Source: Rhabdophis nuchalis (taxonomy: Eukaryota > Chordata > Lepidosauria > Squamata > Natricidae). Taken from it: a stretch of DNA of 64,000 nucleotides. This document shows positions 22,490-35,372 of the stretch, piece by piece. Numbering within the stretch: the first letter of the stretch is position 1; each line of letters begins with the position of its first letter. The stretch is from NCBI GenBank assembly GCA_039707465.1, contig CM077643.1, forward strand, positions 66,900,605 through 66,964,604, written 5' to 3'. Position numbers and translations under genes: made by a program. The notes below the pieces were generated by a model, which was not told the origin of the DNA, did no database searches, and saw only the letters and a program-made list of their open reading frames with translations.

Positions 22490-22630
22490 AATTCCCCTTA
22501 ATACACACATTTAAAATTAATATGAATAAAAAACAATGTCATTTTATACCTCAGATCATTAAAGCATTTATTGCCAAACCAGGCAATCCACTTTATTAAA
22601 TGGATTCTTAATTTTCTTAATCCACTATGC

Positions 22631-22763
22631 CAGGGGTGTCAAACTGGCGACTCGCGGGCTGGATATGTCACATGAAGGCCACGCCCACCCAGCGCTACAA
22701 AGGGGCAAAATGTCATGAAACATCTCATGGCAGCAACATGACGCAGCAAGTTTGACACCTGTG
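22631..22763. mobile_element. hAT-type MITE (133 bp)
   Basis: Ends CAGGGGTGTCAAACT and AGTTTGACACCTGTG form imperfect inverted repeats. Flanks cactatgc (22623-22630) and tactatgc (22764-22771) match at 7 of 8 bases, a decayed 8-bp target duplication. Non-coding. Confidence 0.65.
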
Positions 22764-22852
22764 TACTATGCCTTTCTTAATGGAGGCATAGGAAATCTAA
22801 AGCCTTAGGACTATATGTGGCCCTTAACATCTCAGTTGCAGCTCTTCAAATC

Positions 22853-25800
22853 AGCGCAGGTTGAGGGGGTTTTTAGGGAGGTTTTTAATTAGGCTTTTAG
22901 GGGGTTCCAGGGAGGAGGGGAAAAATAGTCCAGGGAGGGGACAGCAAATGAGGCCGGCGGGCGGAAGTAGGGAAACGGAGGAAGGGAGGGGGGGGGTCAT
23001 TTCCACGGTAGCTCTTTCCATCGATTTGGTCTGGGGGAGGGGCAGGGGCGGAGGGAGACGAAATGGGTACCATCAGTTGGAAGACCGTGGCCGCTGGATC
23101 CAGGCGGTCACGTGCTCCAACTCTCCGTTCTCCCATCGCAGACTAGGTGGGCAGGAATCACAGGCCCAGGGCCCGAAGCTGATGTTATGCAACGCCAGGT
23201 CCGTGGTTCAAAAATCCCCCCTCATTCGTGACCTTGTGTCAGAGGGGGACCCGGACCTGGTGGGTATAACGGAAACCTGGTTGGGCCACGAGGGGGGTAT
23301 GCCCCTCGTGGACATGTGCCCACCAGGTTACCGTGCTTTTCATCAGCCTAGGGCCCTAGGGAGGGGTGGGGGGTGGCGATTATCGTAAAGGAAGGTCTTG
23401 AGCCAAAGGAGACCTCTGTCCCCCAGACAACCGGGTGTGAATCTCTCTATGTGAGATGGGGCCTAGGAAGGCAGTTGGGCATGTTAGTTGTATACCTGGC
23501 TCCTCGCTATGCAACAACAGCCCTGCCCGAGCTCCTAGAGGTGATAGCCGAGGCGGCAGTTGAGACCCCCAGACTGGTAGTCATGGGGGACTTTAACTTG
23601 CCGTCGGCGGGCGAAGCCTCTGGAGCAGCTCGGGAGTTCATGGCTTCCATGACGGCCATGGACCTGACCCAAGTAGTTTTAGGCCCCACTCACGAGGGGG
23701 GGAACACACTGGATCTCATCTTTGTCTCGGGACAGTGGAGCCGTGATCTTGGAATAGGGGATCTAGTCATTACTCCCTTGTCATGGACGGATCACGCTCT
23801 CCTTCGGCTGGACTTTCCAATCGCTGCACCCCACCGCGGGGAGGCGGAACCGGACACTCCTATATGGTTCCGCCCCAGGCTTCTAATGGACCCGGAAAGG
23901 TTCCAGAGGGAGCTTGGGCCAATTCCTGTGACCCTGCCCCGCGACTCGACTGAGGACCTAGTGGCCGCATGGTTAAGTGCGGCCACGGGGGCCTTGGACC
24001 GAGTTGCGCCCTTGCGGCCTCTCTTGCGGCGACGAATCACCCGGGCTCCTTGGTTCACTGAGGAGCTCCGGGGGATGAAACGCCACAAGAGATGCCTAGA
24101 GAGTAGATGGAGATCCTCTCGCTCTGAAGCCGACCGAACACTAGTGAGAACCCATATTAGGGCTTATTTAGTGGCGATAAGAGTGGCCAAACGGGAGTAT
24201 TGTGCCACCCTTATTGCATCCGCAGATAACCGCCCTGCCGCCCTGTTTGGGGTGACCCGCTCCCTCCTTCACCAGAGGCCGCGGGAAGCCCCTCTGCAAG
24301 GGCGAGCAGAGGAATTTGGGATTTATCTGCAGGAGAAAATCACTCGGATTCGGAATGAGCTACCCTCCATCGACAGTGGTCCTGTGGGACTGTCCGAGGC
24401 TAGTCTTGAGGCTCCTTCTTGGGAGGAGTTTGACTTTGTTACCACCGAGGATATGGACAGGTTGTCAAGGAAACTTAGGGCGACCACATGTTTATTGGAC
24501 CCGTGTCCCTCCTGGCTTGTACTGGCATCCTGGGAGACGACACGAGGCTGGCTCCAGGGCATTGTCAACGCATTTTTGAGTGAGGGGTCCTTACCTGCCG
24601 TCTTGAAAGAGGCGGTAGTGAGGCCCCTCCTCAAGAAGCCGTCCCTGGACCCAGCTTTACTAGAGAACTATCGTCCGGTCTCCAACCTTCACTTTTTAGT
24701 GAAGGTTGTCGAGAGTGTGGTGGCCCAACAGTTTCCGCGACACCTGGAGGAAGTTGATTATCTAGACCCGCGCCAGTCCGGCTTCCGGCCCGGTCACAGT
24801 ACTGAGACGGCATTGGTCGCGTTGGTTGATGATCTCTGGAGGGCGCGGGATAGAGGGTATTCCTCTATCCTAGTCCTATTAGACCTCTCGGCGGCTTTTG
24901 ATACCATCGACCATGGTATCCTATTGCACCGACTGGGGGGGTTGGGGCTGGGAGGCACCGTTCTGCGGTGGTTCTCATCCTACCTCTCTGGTCGGTCGCA
25001 ATATGTGTTGACGGGAGGGCAGAGGTCGACCTCGAGGCCTCTCCTATGTGGGGTTCCTCAGGGGTCGGTCCTCTCGCCCCTCCTTTTCAACACATATATG
25101 AAGCCGCTGGGTGAGATCATCCGTGGTTTTGGGGTGGAATACCATCTGTACGCTGATGACACTCAGTTGTACATATCCACCCCAAACCACCCCAACGATG
25201 CCGCCGAAGTGCTGTCCCGGTGTCTGGAAGCCGTACGGATCTGGATGGGTGGTAACAAACTCAAACTCAACCCTGCCAAGACTGAGTGGCTGTGGTTTCC
25301 GGCACCCCGGTTCAGCCAGATCACTCCAACTCTGGCCATTGGGGGCGAAACACTGGCCCCCCTGGAGAGGGCGCGCAATTTGGGTGTCCTCCTGGATTCC
25401 CGGCTGTCCATGGAGGACCATGTGGCAGCCGTGGCCAGGGGGGCGTTCCATCAGGTTCGCCTGATGCGCCAACTGCGCCCCTTACTGGACCGGGCTGCCC
25501 TACGCACAGTCACTCAAGCACTCGTGACGTCCCGACTCGACTACTGTAATACTCTCTACATGGGGCTTCCCTTGAGGTGCACTCGAAAGCTACAGCTAGT
25601 CCAAAACGCAGCCGCGCGGGTGATTATGGGAGCCACTAGATGCTCCCACATAACACCGATCCTGCGCGAGCTGCATTGGCTTCCTGTGGCCTTTCGAGTG
25701 CGCTTCAAGGTTTTGACTACCATCTTTAAAGCGCTCCATGGCTCGGGACCTAGTTATATGCGAGACCGCCTCCTGCCCCATACATCCCTCAGACCAATCC

Positions 25801-26193
25801 GCTCCCACAGAGAGGGCCTCCTCAGGGTACCGTCGGCCGGACAATGCCGACTGGCGACGCCCAGGGGAAGAGCCTTCTCTGTGGCGGGGCCAGCCCTTTG
25901 GAATGACCTACCCCCTGAATTACGTACCATCACCGACCTCCGCCTCTTCCGCCAATGTCTTAAGACATATCTGTTTCAACAAGCCGGCCTAGCCTAACCT
26001 CCCTTGGGGACTTAAGATAGTTTTAAATTGGGTTTTAAAATTTGGTTTTAGCGCAGGATGGGGTTATTTAATAGTTTTTTAAAATTATATTTATTGTATT
26101 TTTGTATGTTTTTTAAATTTCCTGTGCGCCGCCCTGGGTCCTCTGTGGAGAAGGGCGGGGTATAAATTTAAATAAATAAAATAAATAAATAAA
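22853..26193 (+). mobile_element. Near full-length L2-like LINE
   Basis: About 3.3 kb. The 5' boundary is supported because the minus-strand copy at 58.7-62.0 kb starts with the same sequence (gcgcagg followed by a G/T-rich leader) and their flanks diverge outside it. It has a GC-rich leader, one long coding region (frameshifted once), a 3' UTR ending ggcggggtataaat and an AAAT tail. Encoded domains are APE-type endonuclease, reverse transcriptase and the conserved L2 C-terminal domain. No separate ORF1 is evident. L2 rather than CR1 or Rex1 is chosen from [21 protein letters not shown] and the WNDLPP-type C terminus. Confidence 0.9.
22861..25997 (+). pseudogene. L2 endonuclease-reverse transcriptase, one frameshift
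   Basis: The first part, to about 23370, holds the endonuclease start ([10 protein letters not shown], then [12 protein letters not shown] and [11 protein letters not shown]). A one-base loss in the G run near 23366-23372, relative to the minus-strand copy, moves the frame. It then stays open for about 870 codons to TAA at 25995-25997. That part contains [24 protein letters not shown] and [12 protein letters not shown] (endonuclease), then [49 protein letters not shown] and YADD at 25149-25160 (RT), and the C-terminal domain ending LFQQAGLA. Apart from the single frameshift it is intact, suggesting a fairly recent insertion. The true start codon is unclear. Confidence 0.88.
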
Positions 26194-27055
26194 TCTTTGA
26201 CCTGGTAGCTAATTTTGGTAGTACAATCGGCTTCTTGACATTTTGAAAAGGTTGGTATATGAAATGAGGTGAATTCTAATATAGACTTAGTACAGTATAA
26301 AACAGTTTTAAACCTGGAAAAACCCTAGTCACAAAATATTGCATAAGCTTGCTTTAAGGCATGAAATTATCTGATCCAATCTCCTTTCTCCAACCAACCT
26401 GGAATAAACTTGAATTGTTATTATTATATGTTCATAAAAATTTCAAATATATTCTTCTCATTTGACCTAATAAACCACTTCTCTTGCATTAGGAAATACA
26501 ATTTGGTTGCTAGGAGAGTTCACAGTAGGGATAGAGGGATAAACCTAGTTGTTATGTAATTAACTCCAAAATTATACCCCAGCAAAGTATATACATAATA
26601 TGGTGATCACATCCTTAACTGCAATGATTAACCACAGAATTTTAATCAGGTGTTACTTAGCGAAGAAGTGGCTGTACTCTTTTAATTGATATCTGATTCT
26701 AACTCATTAGGTATAGTTAAATTGACTTGTAGTGTTGGCTCAACAACAACAACAAAACAGTTATTATAAGTGGTGTGAAATAATGTTAGGTATAGGTGAA
26801 AATGGCAGCCCAATGCACAGCTTCTGCAACAAAAGACAAATTCCATACTTGGAATCATTTGAAAGAAAATTGAAAATAGAAGTCCCAATATAATGTTCTT
26901 TCCAAATCTATGTGATTCTACTGGAACTATTATGTATATTGGTCTCTGAATTTAAGGAAAATTATGATATACTAAAAAGTCAATCAAAATTATTAGGATA
27001 CTGAAACACAATTCAGAGATATTGCCCTCCGGTTTAGTTTATGAAGTTTACAAAT
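26194..27055. other. No recognised feature
   Basis: A/T-rich sequence with no credible gene or repeat signature. Confidence 0.5.
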
Positions 27056-27065
27056 CCCTATGGCC

Positions 27066-27455
27066 TATCTGCTCCCACAGAGAGGGCCTTCTCAGGGTGC
27101 CATCGGCCAGGAAATGCCGTCTGGCGACACCCAGGGGAAGAGCCTTCTCTGTGGCAGGCCCTGCCCTTTGGAACGACCTCCCTCCTGAACTTCGTACCAT
27201 CTCAGACTTCCGCCTCTTCCACCAGTGTCTAAAGACACATCTTTTTCAGCAAGCTGGCCTAGCCTAACCTCCCGCTGGGGCTAATAAATTGGGGTTTTAA
27301 TTTGGTTTTAGCATAGGATTGTTTAATTTAATATGCTTTTAAATTTTATATATTTTGTTTTATATGTTTTAAATTCCTGTGCGCCGCCCTGGGTCCCTCG
27401 TGGAGAAAGGCGGGATATAAATCGAATTAAAATAAAATAAATAAAATAAATAAAT
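27066..27455 (+). mobile_element. L2-like LINE, 3' 0.39 kb
   Basis: Starts at sequence encoding [12 protein letters not shown] and keeps the frame to TAA at 27265-27267 ([23 protein letters not shown]). A 3' UTR with cgccgccctgggtccctcgt and an AAAT/AAAAT tail follow. Heavily 5'-truncated. Confidence 0.85.
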
Positions 27456-27654
27456 GCATCAAGTCGATTCTTTTGTAACACTTATTGGTAATCCTATGTT
27501 TCCGTATAAATAGACCCATACTCTGATCCAGAAGATTTCCCCCCCTTGAAGTACCTGGGGAGATTTATTTCTTCAGGGAGATTTATTTATTTTTAAAGAT
27601 GTTAGTGCACAAGGAGGCCCACTACTCTTCTCGAAGATGACCTTCAGAGGCATC

Positions 27655-27666
27655 AAGGCTAACAGC
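27655..27666. repeat. Target-site duplication, left copy (second ORF1-only LINE)
   Basis: aaggctaacagc repeats exactly at 28043-28054. The leading aa could overlap the A tail, leaving at least 10 unambiguous bases. Confidence 0.75.
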
Positions 27667-28042
27667 TGGATGATGACGATATGGGAACGAGAGGGGCCAC
27701 GGCTCCGCCTACTGGTGGGGTGGAGGAGAAAGAAACAATAGCAAAGATGCTCAGATCACAAAAAATACTTTTTTTGTCTTTTTTTATGTATGGTAATTCC
27801 TGTATGGATGTTAATAGAAACAAAGTAATTGAATGTATGAAATTTTACTTTTGATTATGAAATTTATGATTTAAAATGTATGTACCCCTTCCTATGTTTA
27901 TTATTTCCTAATGGAACTTATTCAAGAAGACTTGGAGGTGGTCACCAACCCTGATGTGGAAGCTCTAAAAATTTGTCAATATACCTTACCTACCCCTTTC
28001 CTTTTTTAAAATGTTAAAACTAATAAAAATTATTTTAAAAAA
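27667..28042 (+). mobile_element. 5'-truncated ORF1-only L1 relative
   Basis: The start encodes the extreme C terminus of the same ORF1 family as 7845-8699 (GATAPPTGG...ETIAKMLRSQK versus GATAPPIGG...DTIAKRLRSKK). The sequence then goes directly into a ~300-bp 3' region that resembles the 3' UTR at 7588-7844 (shared pattern ttattcaagaag...ggaggtgg...ccttacctaccc, then an A-rich end). No ORF2 lies between. It ends aataaaaattattttaaaaa and has a short target duplication. It is independent evidence that the ORF1-only structure is a replicating lineage. Confidence 0.7.
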
Positions 28043-28054
28043 AAGGCTAACAGC
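28043..28054. repeat. Target-site duplication, right copy (second ORF1-only LINE)
   Basis: aaggctaacagc, as at 27655-27666. Confidence 0.75.
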
Positions 28055-28230
28055 CTTGGCTTGTTGATCTCCATAACTTCCATAAATATGTCTAACCTTT
28101 TTTGAAGCCAGCAAACCTGGTAGTCAGCACCATATCACAAGGTAACTGTTTCACTTCATTCTGGAACAAGATAATTCTAACTTCTGCTATCAGATTTCTT
28201 TTCATTTTCCATTTGCCAGAATTTCTTATT

Positions 28231-28548
28231 GAAGGTAAAGGTACAATTTTACCTCACACATATGTGCTATTTGTTCCCAACTTTAGGAGGCAGTGCTTAT
28301 CTTCCTTTCAAAGCCGAAGAGCCAATGCTCTCCGTGGTCATGTAGTTGGCATGACTAAATGCTGGAAGCACTCGAAACATTGTTACCTTCTCACCAAAAG
28401 TGGTTCCTATTTTTCTACTTGCATTTTTATGTGCTTTTGAACTGCTAGGTTGGCAGAAGCTGGGACAAGTAACGGGAGCTCACTCTGTTATGCGGCACTA
28501 ACCTTGCTGATCATTAAGCTCAGCATCTTAGCCACTGAGACACCTGAC
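28231..28548 (-). mobile_element. Sauria-type SINE
   Basis: Minus-strand SINE. Its tRNA-like head is at the right: the reverse complement reads gtgtctcagtggctaagatg, a clear pol III A box. The body contains agccgaagagcc and gtggtcatgta and the BovB-like tail aggtaaaggtac is at the left. Flanks tttcttatt at 28222-28230 and 28549-28557 are a 9-bp target duplication. The B box is degraded. The family is characteristic of squamates and depends on BovB (RTE) LINEs for mobility. Confidence 0.75.
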
Positions 28549-28557
28549 TTTCTTATT

Positions 28558-28942
28558 CTAGTCTGTGTATTTCACCAGCATTTGCAAAATGACAGATTGT
28601 TTATGAATATTGTCTTGCCACCCTATCTATGGTACTTCTTCCAATTCCTTATTCAGATTAAATTATTATATTTCTCTATTCAAATGGGATTAGAATTTAA
28701 ACATTGTATTATCTATCTGTGTTAAATCTGTTAATATATATAGACAAGGGAATATAATGCTAATCAAACCATGTGTGCGTGAGAACCTGAAAGGGGCTTG
28801 GACTCCGTGTATTCTTTGAAAAAGAAAATGTATCCTTGAAGATCACTTATATTTGCAAAAGATTCTACACCAAATGTATGAAATGTAACTACAGGTGGAC
28901 TTTCTTCAATATTTGCCTGCATATTGTATTCTATTGTAGAAT
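28558..28942. other. No recognised feature
   Basis: A/T-rich spacer; nothing named. Confidence 0.5.
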
Positions 28943-29539
28943 ATTTATTTTATTTAATTTATTTAATTTAATTTGTAAAACCGTTCCCTCTCCCCACAGG
29001 GACTCGGGGCGGTGCACAGGGAAAATAAAACAATAAATATACAGCATTACATAAAAACGAATTAAATCAATTCCTGTGCTAAAATCCCAATTATAACTAA
29101 AATACCCAATAATAAATAAAACCCTATAGCAGAGAGACTATCCAAGGCCGGCCAGGCGGAAAAGATGTGTCTTTAGTTTCAGGCGGAAGGAGCGGAGCTC
29201 CGTAGTTGTTCTAATGTCGGGGGGAAGGTCGTTCCAGAGGGCTTGGCCCGCCACAGAGAGCGCCCTTCCCCTGGGCGTCGCCCACTGAGAAAGTCTAGTG
29301 GATGGCACCCGGAGAAGCCCCTCTCTGTGGGAGCGAATCGACCGTGAGGATGTATGAGGCAGGATCCGATCCCGCAGATAGCTAGGTCCCGAGCCATGGA
29401 GCGCTTTAAAGATGATGACTAACACCTTGAAGTGCACCCGGAAGACGACAGGTAGCCAGTGCAGCTCGCGCAAGAGCGGTGTTACGTGGGTAGACCTAGT
29501 GGTTCCCATAATTGCTTGCGCGACTGCATTCTGAACTAA
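28943..29539 (-). mobile_element. L2-like LINE, 3' 0.6 kb
   Basis: Minus-strand L2 C-terminal frame (about 29539-29138) with [55 protein letters not shown] and LFRLAGLG, followed by the 3' UTR and AAT/TTTA-type tail. Its 5' truncation point abuts the tail of the Rex1/L3-like element at 29540, so it inserted at or near that tail. Confidence 0.8.
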
Positions 29540-30012
29540 TAGAATATAATAGAATTCTTTATTGGCCCAGTGTGATTGGACACACAAGGCATTTGTCTTT
29601 GGTGCATATGCTCTAAGTGTACATAAAGAAAAATAAAACAGAATACATTAATCAAGAATAAAAAGACACAACACTTAGTGATAGTTAAGGTTACTAATAA
29701 GCTATCAAATCATACTAGGAAACAAATAAAACAATATAAATTGAAAGATACAAGCAACATGGTTATAGTCATAAGTGGGGAGAGATTGATACTAGGAAGG
29801 AAGAGAAGACTAATATTAATACATTCTTAGTAAATTATTGACAGTGGGGTGGGAATTGGTTGCTTAGCAGAGTGATGCCATTCAGGAAAAAACTATCCTT
29901 ATGCCTAGTTGTTCTGGTGTGCAGTGTCCTATAGCATTGTTTTGATGGTAGAAGTTGAAACAATTTATGTCCAGGATGCAGGGGGTCTGTAGATATTTTC
30001 ACAGTCATCTTT
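29540..30012 (-). mobile_element. Rex1/L3-like LINE 3' end
   Basis: On the minus strand the coding remnant reads LHPGHKLFQLLPSKQCYRTLH and then RTTRHKDSFF. This corresponds to the Rex1/CR1-group C terminus (compare SHPGWYLFALLPSGRRYQSI at 46.2-46.7 kb). A long 3' UTR ends ccaataaagaattctattat. Resembles the CR1-L3-type snake elements. 5'-truncated. Confidence 0.6.
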
Positions 30013-30017
30013 TTGAC

Positions 30018-30102
30018 TCTTGTATTGTATTGTATTGTATTGTGTTGCGTTGCGTTGTATTACCGCACTGCACTGCATTGTATGACATTGTATTGTGAAC
30101 TA
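30018..30102. repeat. (TATTG)n-derived microsatellite
   Basis: Five-base TGTAT/TATTG units decaying into related GCGTT and CACTG variants. Adjacent to the truncated 5' side of the Rex1/L3 fragment. Confidence 0.8.
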
Positions 30103-31003
30103 TGAATCCATCACAGATATGACCTGTTATGTATTTCATGCACTTTCATGGGGAAAGGCCAATGTGGCATAATGCATCTTGAGCAAATTCAGATATGACG
30201 TAAACTGTTGGGCTACCAAAATAGGTGTTGGTTAACCCATGCTGGAGTATGTCAAATCAAGCCATTTGTCCATTGAATTCAAAGTCAGCTGCATCTTTAA
30301 CCTTTCAAATGAACTGCTCTGTGAATCACAGCTTGAAGAGGACAATTACTTTCTTGAATGAAACAACAAAAGAGAAGTGAAGGATTGCATCTTTCTGACT
30401 GAGCCTGCATTTTGTGCATTATAAAATAAATGAAAGTTTCATAAAATGTAATGAACTCAGCATTGATTTTTTTTTTGTTTAAATGAAAGATTGTAACTTG
30501 TCATGTGAATGATTTTTTTTTCAAACCTTGGCTTTCTATTTTCATTGCTCTTCTAAATCTCCATTAATGTCATTGGCAGCACTTTCAGAGCTCCTAAATG
30601 AAGTCAAGCATACCCAATCCACCTTACAAGTGACCTTTCAATTTTCTGCCATGGAAACAAGATTACTACTTTGATAACGGGCATCAAATTTCAAAGAACA
30701 CAGGAACAGCTGCAGTTTTAGACTTTCATGAGAAAATGAAAATGTATGAACTGTTAATTTTCTTTAATGTGGTTTTCTATTGAAAGAAACTATTTTTTTA
30801 TTTTGAGAAATGGAAATGGCATCAACAGTAACACCACATTTCAAGTAAAGACAATTGGCAGTTCTATCACACTTTAATTACATACCATTTGCATTAGGCT
30901 GACTCAACCTGTTGCATTTAATAAGGAAAAATGTGTGTGTGGTGAGAAAGAGAGAGACCGAGGGAGAGAGGGAGAGCGGGAGAGGGTAAGTCAGACAGTG
31001 AGG
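30103..31003. other. Unassigned; purine-rich tract at its end
   Basis: Nothing recognised in most of the stretch. 30945-30990 is a GA-rich low-complexity run (agagagaccgagggagagag). Confidence 0.5.
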
Positions 31004-31273
31004 GACGACTTACCCCCTGAACTCCGCACCATCTCTGACCTCCGCCTCTTCCGCAAGTGTCTGAAGACACACCTATTCCATCTAGCCGGCCTAGCGTAAC
31101 CCCCATTACTGACTCCTAGATAGTTTTAAATTTGGGTTTTTTAAATTCGGTTTTTAGCGCAGGGTCTATTAGAATAAGTTTTTTAAAATTTTATATGTTT
31201 TATATGTGTTTTAACATCCCTGTGCGCCGCCCTGGGTCCGTTTGGAGAAGGGCGGGGTATAAATGTAATAAAA

Positions 31274-31328
<55 letters not shown>

Positions 31329-31329
31329 A
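31004..31329 (+). mobile_element. L2-like LINE, 3' 0.33 kb
   Basis: Encodes only the last ~30 codons ([20 protein letters not shown], then LAGLA), then the 3' UTR and a long AAAT microsatellite (about 31268-31329). Confidence 0.85.
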
Positions 31330-34101
31330 TGACACAGGAAGAGTGCATGGCTTATTTGATTATCTGTACTTACAAATGTAGAATTCATTTTGAGATTTAA
31401 GTCCCAATATTCATAAGGTTATGTTCCACAAAGTCCAGTGGAAAATGGATGCTAGGATGTTGGACAAAGCTATTTGAATCTTGTTTTGTCAAAGGTAGCA
31501 CATAATTATTCTTGTTGCCTGCTCATCTGCATGTTTTCTACTACCTTCCTTCCTGAGTACATATTTTACATTATTCCCCAAGACCCTCAATGCCTTTAGA
31601 TAATGATAAAGGGGGAAAAAATCACTTCCTTTCCTTTGAAATTCCAAGTCATCTATTTGTAAAACAAGCCATTGGAAATGACATTAGTGATCAAATGAAC
31701 TCTGAAGGGCAATGAAGAAAAGTACACTCAAATGCAAGTGTGAAGCAGTGAAATTCTTGGATATAATATTAAAAGAAGGATGACTCTTCAAGAAGGGGAA
31801 GTCATTTTGTAATGCAAGAAAGGTGAATAATAGCAGGACGGAGTAGGTTTCTCCATGTTATTAGGTACAGACAAACAGCAGATCACATATTGTTGCACTG
31901 ATAACTGGCATATTTTATGCAATTATGACATATCAGAAGAGGGATGGTTAAATAGGAGAACCTCAGGATCTGGCTAATATCTGTAGCTGAGGAAGCAAGA
32001 TAGCCTCAAAATGCTTTACCTCATCAAATTATGTTGACATAATTAATTGCAGGGATTATTTATCTGACTATAAATATAAAGCCAACTTTAGCCTTTTCAA
32101 GTATTATGTTTATATTGTATTATTTCTACAATACTGAGTTCCTCTGTGATTTCCTGGTAGATGTTGGGTGGATCGAGAAAGCCAACTGGTATTCTACAAT
32201 TTGCAGTATCCATCTCTTGTAAATCCCATTTGGGTCCCTAGTAATATTTTTTTGTCCATGATTTAATATTACCATAGTTTACTGATACTTCATAAATATG
32301 GAATGGTACTTTCAGCATTATTCTATGCCAGTTTTGTAACAATATTAATGTTCTGCACTGATTACAATTACCGATGTAATTATTCCTAGAAGTATGCCTA
32401 TCAAGCCAAATTTAAATAGCAAAGAATGTAAACCAACCTTTAAGTAATCTAAGTAAACCTTAATGTTCAGTGAGGGAAACATTCCTTTATATACTGTAAC
32501 AATATTAGTGCATCTGACCTTCCAAATACCTTCCACAGATGTTCACTATCAATTCAAGAAATTCCCTGGTGAATCATATTCTTGGGTTATCACATCCTTC
32601 ATCCTTCGTTATTGATTTAAATGATTTCCATTTATTGTAGCATTGCTTTTATACAGCCATTAGTTAGAATAATGAATTATATTTTCATTTTAATCACATT
32701 CAAATTGACCTGCAGAAAGGATAAAAATTGAGATCATTCACTAATCATAGAAACATAAAACAGGGAAATACAATAATGCCAACATCTCTTCTGGAAACAG
32801 ATTTCAGTAAAAAGACACTTTGCACAATGACTGATCTTGGACAAGCTAAAGCATCCCAGAATAGTGTCTATGGAATCAGCACTAGTACAACCAAATGTGG
32901 GGTTGGGGTTTGATTGAAAAAAATTGGGAGGCGAAAAACACCAAATGCAGAATGTGACAATCTTTCAACTGATCCCAGCCTTTTTCAATAGCTAACTTCC
33001 ATTTTAAAGACTCCTGTTAGTGGAGTGCAAAATAAAAAAAAAAGATGGTTGCACTTGTTTAATTAAGATTCAGATTATCAACAGCTAAAAGACAAGTCCC
33101 TAAATACTAGTTACTAGCAAACAGAAGCCAGAGAAAGCTATGGTATTTGTGTCCAGTCTATGGATTTCTTGAACACCTTTGCTATTAGTTCCACACCCCT
33201 GTATTTATATTGGAAAATATTATTATGTGGCACTATAAGCTTAATACTACCATACTATGTCAAAGTTGAAATTCTGAAAGATTTTCTATGCATTCTCAAA
33301 TAATTTAAAGAGTAAAGAGAATTGAATTGTTCATGAAACATAGATGGTGTGCAAATCTAGATTTTTGTTAGTGGAATCATAGAGGATATCTCCTTATCCT
33401 TTATTTGCACTTCAGAAATTGTGAGGAACTGTTCACCATTGCCTTATGTGGCAGGATGTTGTCAATTAATAATATTCCTCGTAATAAACCATCACAGATT
33501 CTCCACAAAAACTTTCTAGATTATTTTTTTTTGGAGAAAAAGGAAACATATCAACAGAATTTTACTTGAGTAACAAAACCTTTGTCATATTTTACACTTC
33601 CGGTCTTGATTGGATTCAAACCAGAAGTATTTCTAATCTGTATCAATTCACCCTGTCGTTCCTGATTTGTACTAATTCCCACTCTGATTGTCTTACATAT
33701 TTAATAATCATTGATCCTGACTTTGCAAGGGAGCATTTTGAAATCTGCTTGAGATTGAAAATACTTGCATCATATGAACATTAGGTACTCTAAATTGTGG
33801 GAGAAGTGTAATGACCAGAATTTAATATGAGACATAAGTATTATGTATTTTAAAAAATCCCAACATTTTTAGTATGAGACTATTTTTTAAAAAAAATCCT
33901 TATTCCATTGAAATCAGATGTTGAAAAAGGTCACCTAGTAGATTTGAATAATAAGTATAGTTGTACTGCAAAATATTTTTCGGGCTATGAAATGAATTAA
34001 GTGTACTTCCTCTTGTGCCATGCATACTTCAGATACATTTTTACCATATTTGTTTCAAATCTTACAAACTCTAATCTGGTGTAACCATTGTACAGGTTGA
34101 C
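31330..34101. other. No recognised feature
   Basis: The longest quiet stretch (2.8 kb) of A/T-rich sequence. I see no repeat signature, splice-site-bounded open frame or structured RNA. Confidence 0.5.
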
Positions 34102-34440
34102 TTATTGTTGTTAGTTGTGAAGTCATGTCTGACCCATCGCGATCCGATGGACAACGTTCCTCCAGGCCTTCCTGTCCTCTACCATCCTCTGCAGTCCATT
34201 TAAGCTCACACCTATTGCTTCGATGACTCCATTGAGCCAACTCATTCTCTGTCGGCCCCTTCTTCTTTTGCCCTCAATCATTCCCAGAATTAGGCATTTC
34301 TCTCATGAGTCCTTCTTTCTCATTAGGTAGCCAAAGTATTTGAGCTTCGTCTTCAGGATCTGGCCTTCTAAAGAGCAATGAAGGTTGACCTCCTTTAGGA
34401 CTGACTGGTTTGATGGCCTTGCAGTCCACATTTTCTCCAG
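34102..34440 (-). mobile_element. BovB-type RTE LINE 3' end
   Basis: The reverse complement contains the BovB C-terminal pattern: tactttggctacctaatgag, a run matching gagggcaaaagaagaagggg...cgacagagaatgag, and the end cgcgatgggtcagacatgac. This is the segment ending in the RTE-BovB tail also found in ruminant and squamate BovB elements. The coding frame is broken. 5'-truncated near 34440. Confidence 0.75.
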
Positions 34441-35372
34441 CAATAGGTTGACTTTTTGAAACATTATTTTGATAATCAAAATCTTCTAAACTTCTAAATG
34501 GAACTTGCATAATTTTCAAATGGTCATCAAAATTTTATTTTCAAATGTCCTTCATACAAAAAGATATAAATATGCACATTTGAATTAATACAAACTTAAT
34601 ATACATACACACAAATACATACAAATATATGTATGTAGTTGATAGGAAATATTTCCTTTATAATTCAATATAAAATATCAACTGTACAGTATTAATGCGT
34701 TTTCATTTAGTTTAATAGAAACAAAATTATTATGATCTGGGTAATAATATAAATGTCCATTTTTAGACATCATAACTGCATTTCTCATGTCTCAAATATT
34801 GATTTTAAAAACATTACTTTATCCCCCTTTAAGTTAGCATTTTAATTTGTGATTTAAAAAATATAGATAATCATCCAATCCATTCACTGGCCCATCTGTC
34901 TGTGTTTCTATTCACAAATGGATGTATTCCTCTTTTAGGAAAATGGATGAGAAGGATGGCAGAAGGAAGCAAACATGACAAAAATCTGAATTAATAAATA
35001 TTTCCATTGACCAAAGCTAGAAATATAACAATGCAGGTGCTGCCGTAGCATTTTAAGGACATCTCAATTTTAATTAAATATGAAATAGCATTTTACTTCT
35101 GCCAGCAAAAACATGCAATGTACTTTATAGTAAATCTTAATGTAATGTTAATGCTTCCCTGGTACTTGCTGACTTCGGAATTGCATATTGATATATGATC
35201 GCTAGCCACGTAGTAACTCCATTCACTACCTTGCATACAACAGAGTTACTGCCTTGCAAATCATGAAGCCAGCTGATAGATCTGTAAGTTCCTTGAGCAT
35301 TTATTTTGCTTGTGTGTAAGACTAAAATTTGTTAATATGCAATGTTTTTTTATAGCTACACCATTAGGGATA
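34441..35372. other. No recognised feature
   Basis: A/T-rich, no supported features. Confidence 0.5.

Noticed and set aside
30945..30990. GA-rich tract as a regulatory element
   Set aside because: Low-complexity purine run with no gene nearby; no support for function.
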